Shown here one piece after another: positions 5,021 through 5,113 of a DNA stretch of 5,113 bases. The stretch covers positions 1 through 5,113 of the forward strand of contig JAHIZR010000018.1 of NCBI GenBank assembly GCA_018814465.1, written 5' to 3'. A model generated the notes under the pieces. It saw only the letters and a list, made by a program, of their open reading frames with translations. It did no database searches and had not been told where the DNA came from. This DNA comes from a bacterium (GTDB lineage Bacteria; Electryoneota; RPQS01). The stretch's first letter is position 1. Each line of letters begins with the position of its first letter. The position numbers were made by a program, and so were the translations under genes.

Positions 5021-5113
5021 ATCGGGTGGTTGTTAGCGTGAGTCGTGCTTGTGGTGCGGATGGATGGGGAGGGGTATCAAGCGGGGTGGGGATTGGAGGA
5101 AGAAAAAGAGGGA
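5021..5113. other. Purine-rich, G-rich right-hand end; no gene identified
   Basis: After the terminator, the + strand becomes strongly purine-rich (about four in five bases from 5051 on), with only three C residues from 5051 to 5113. Four GGGG runs occur at 5066-5069, 5071-5074, 5083-5086 and 5088-5091. Two minus-strand frames are open to the window edge and stop just right of the terminator, but their translations are low-complexity and show no family. A + strand frame from the GTG at 5038 is likewise open but glycine-rich and unconvincing. Confidence 0.5.

Noticed and set aside
1..5113. A multi-gene defence, toxin-antitoxin or mobile system
   Set aside because: None of the genes belong to such families, and no transposase, integrase, terminal inverted repeats or target duplications were seen.

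Overview
The window reads as chromosomal DNA from a Gram-negative-type bacterium, most likely of the Fibrobacteres-Chlorobi-Bacteroidetes (FCB) superphylum or a related uncultured phylum such as Zixibacteria, KSB1, Cloacimonetes or Eisenbacteria. The main clue is the second complete gene. It encodes an exported protein built from Asp-box propeller repeats and ending in a tail (YPNPFN ... IYDISGRQV ... ASGNYFINL) of the kind widespread on secreted proteins of those lineages. This placement rests on protein style only; there is no rRNA or tRNA in the window. Base composition is mixed, and all genes with clear homology lie on the + strand.

Layout. Positions 2-502 hold the 3' end of an FAD/NAD(P)-dependent pyridine nucleotide-disulfide oxidoreductase, which runs off the left edge. 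It is followed by a clean intrinsic terminator at 608-629. The gap 503-1118 holds no convincing intact gene. It does contain a minus-strand stretch (628-879) that looks like a worn fragment of an ABC-type substrate-binding protein, a perfect hairpin at 665-683 and a possible extended -10 promoter near 980. Positions 1119-2519 encode a complete bleomycin hydrolase/aminopeptidase C-like cysteine peptidase (family C1B). It has a GTG start, a strong Shine-Dalgarno and, unusually for a family best known as cytosolic, an N-terminal export signal. A 216-base spacer follows with two promoter candidates. Positions 2736-4919 encode the 727-residue exported propeller protein, with 13 full Asp-box repeats plus a fourteenth half repeat that the N-terminus appears to complete. 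Two stem-loops follow, the second a strong intrinsic terminator (4984-5020). The last ~75 bases are strikingly purine-rich and G-rich.

How the parts relate. The three genes share a strand but are separated by 216 to 616 bases, with terminator or promoter signals between them, so they look like separate transcription units rather than an operon. Both complete genes encode proteins with export signals: a peptidase probably acting in the periplasm or outside the cell, and a surface or secreted repeat protein. No functional link can be shown from the sequence. No mobile element, CRISPR array, RNA gene or clear novel multi-gene system was found. The most interesting points are the 14-unit (2 x 7) propeller architecture, the exported C1B peptidase with its altered C-terminal tail, and the minus-strand gene relic.
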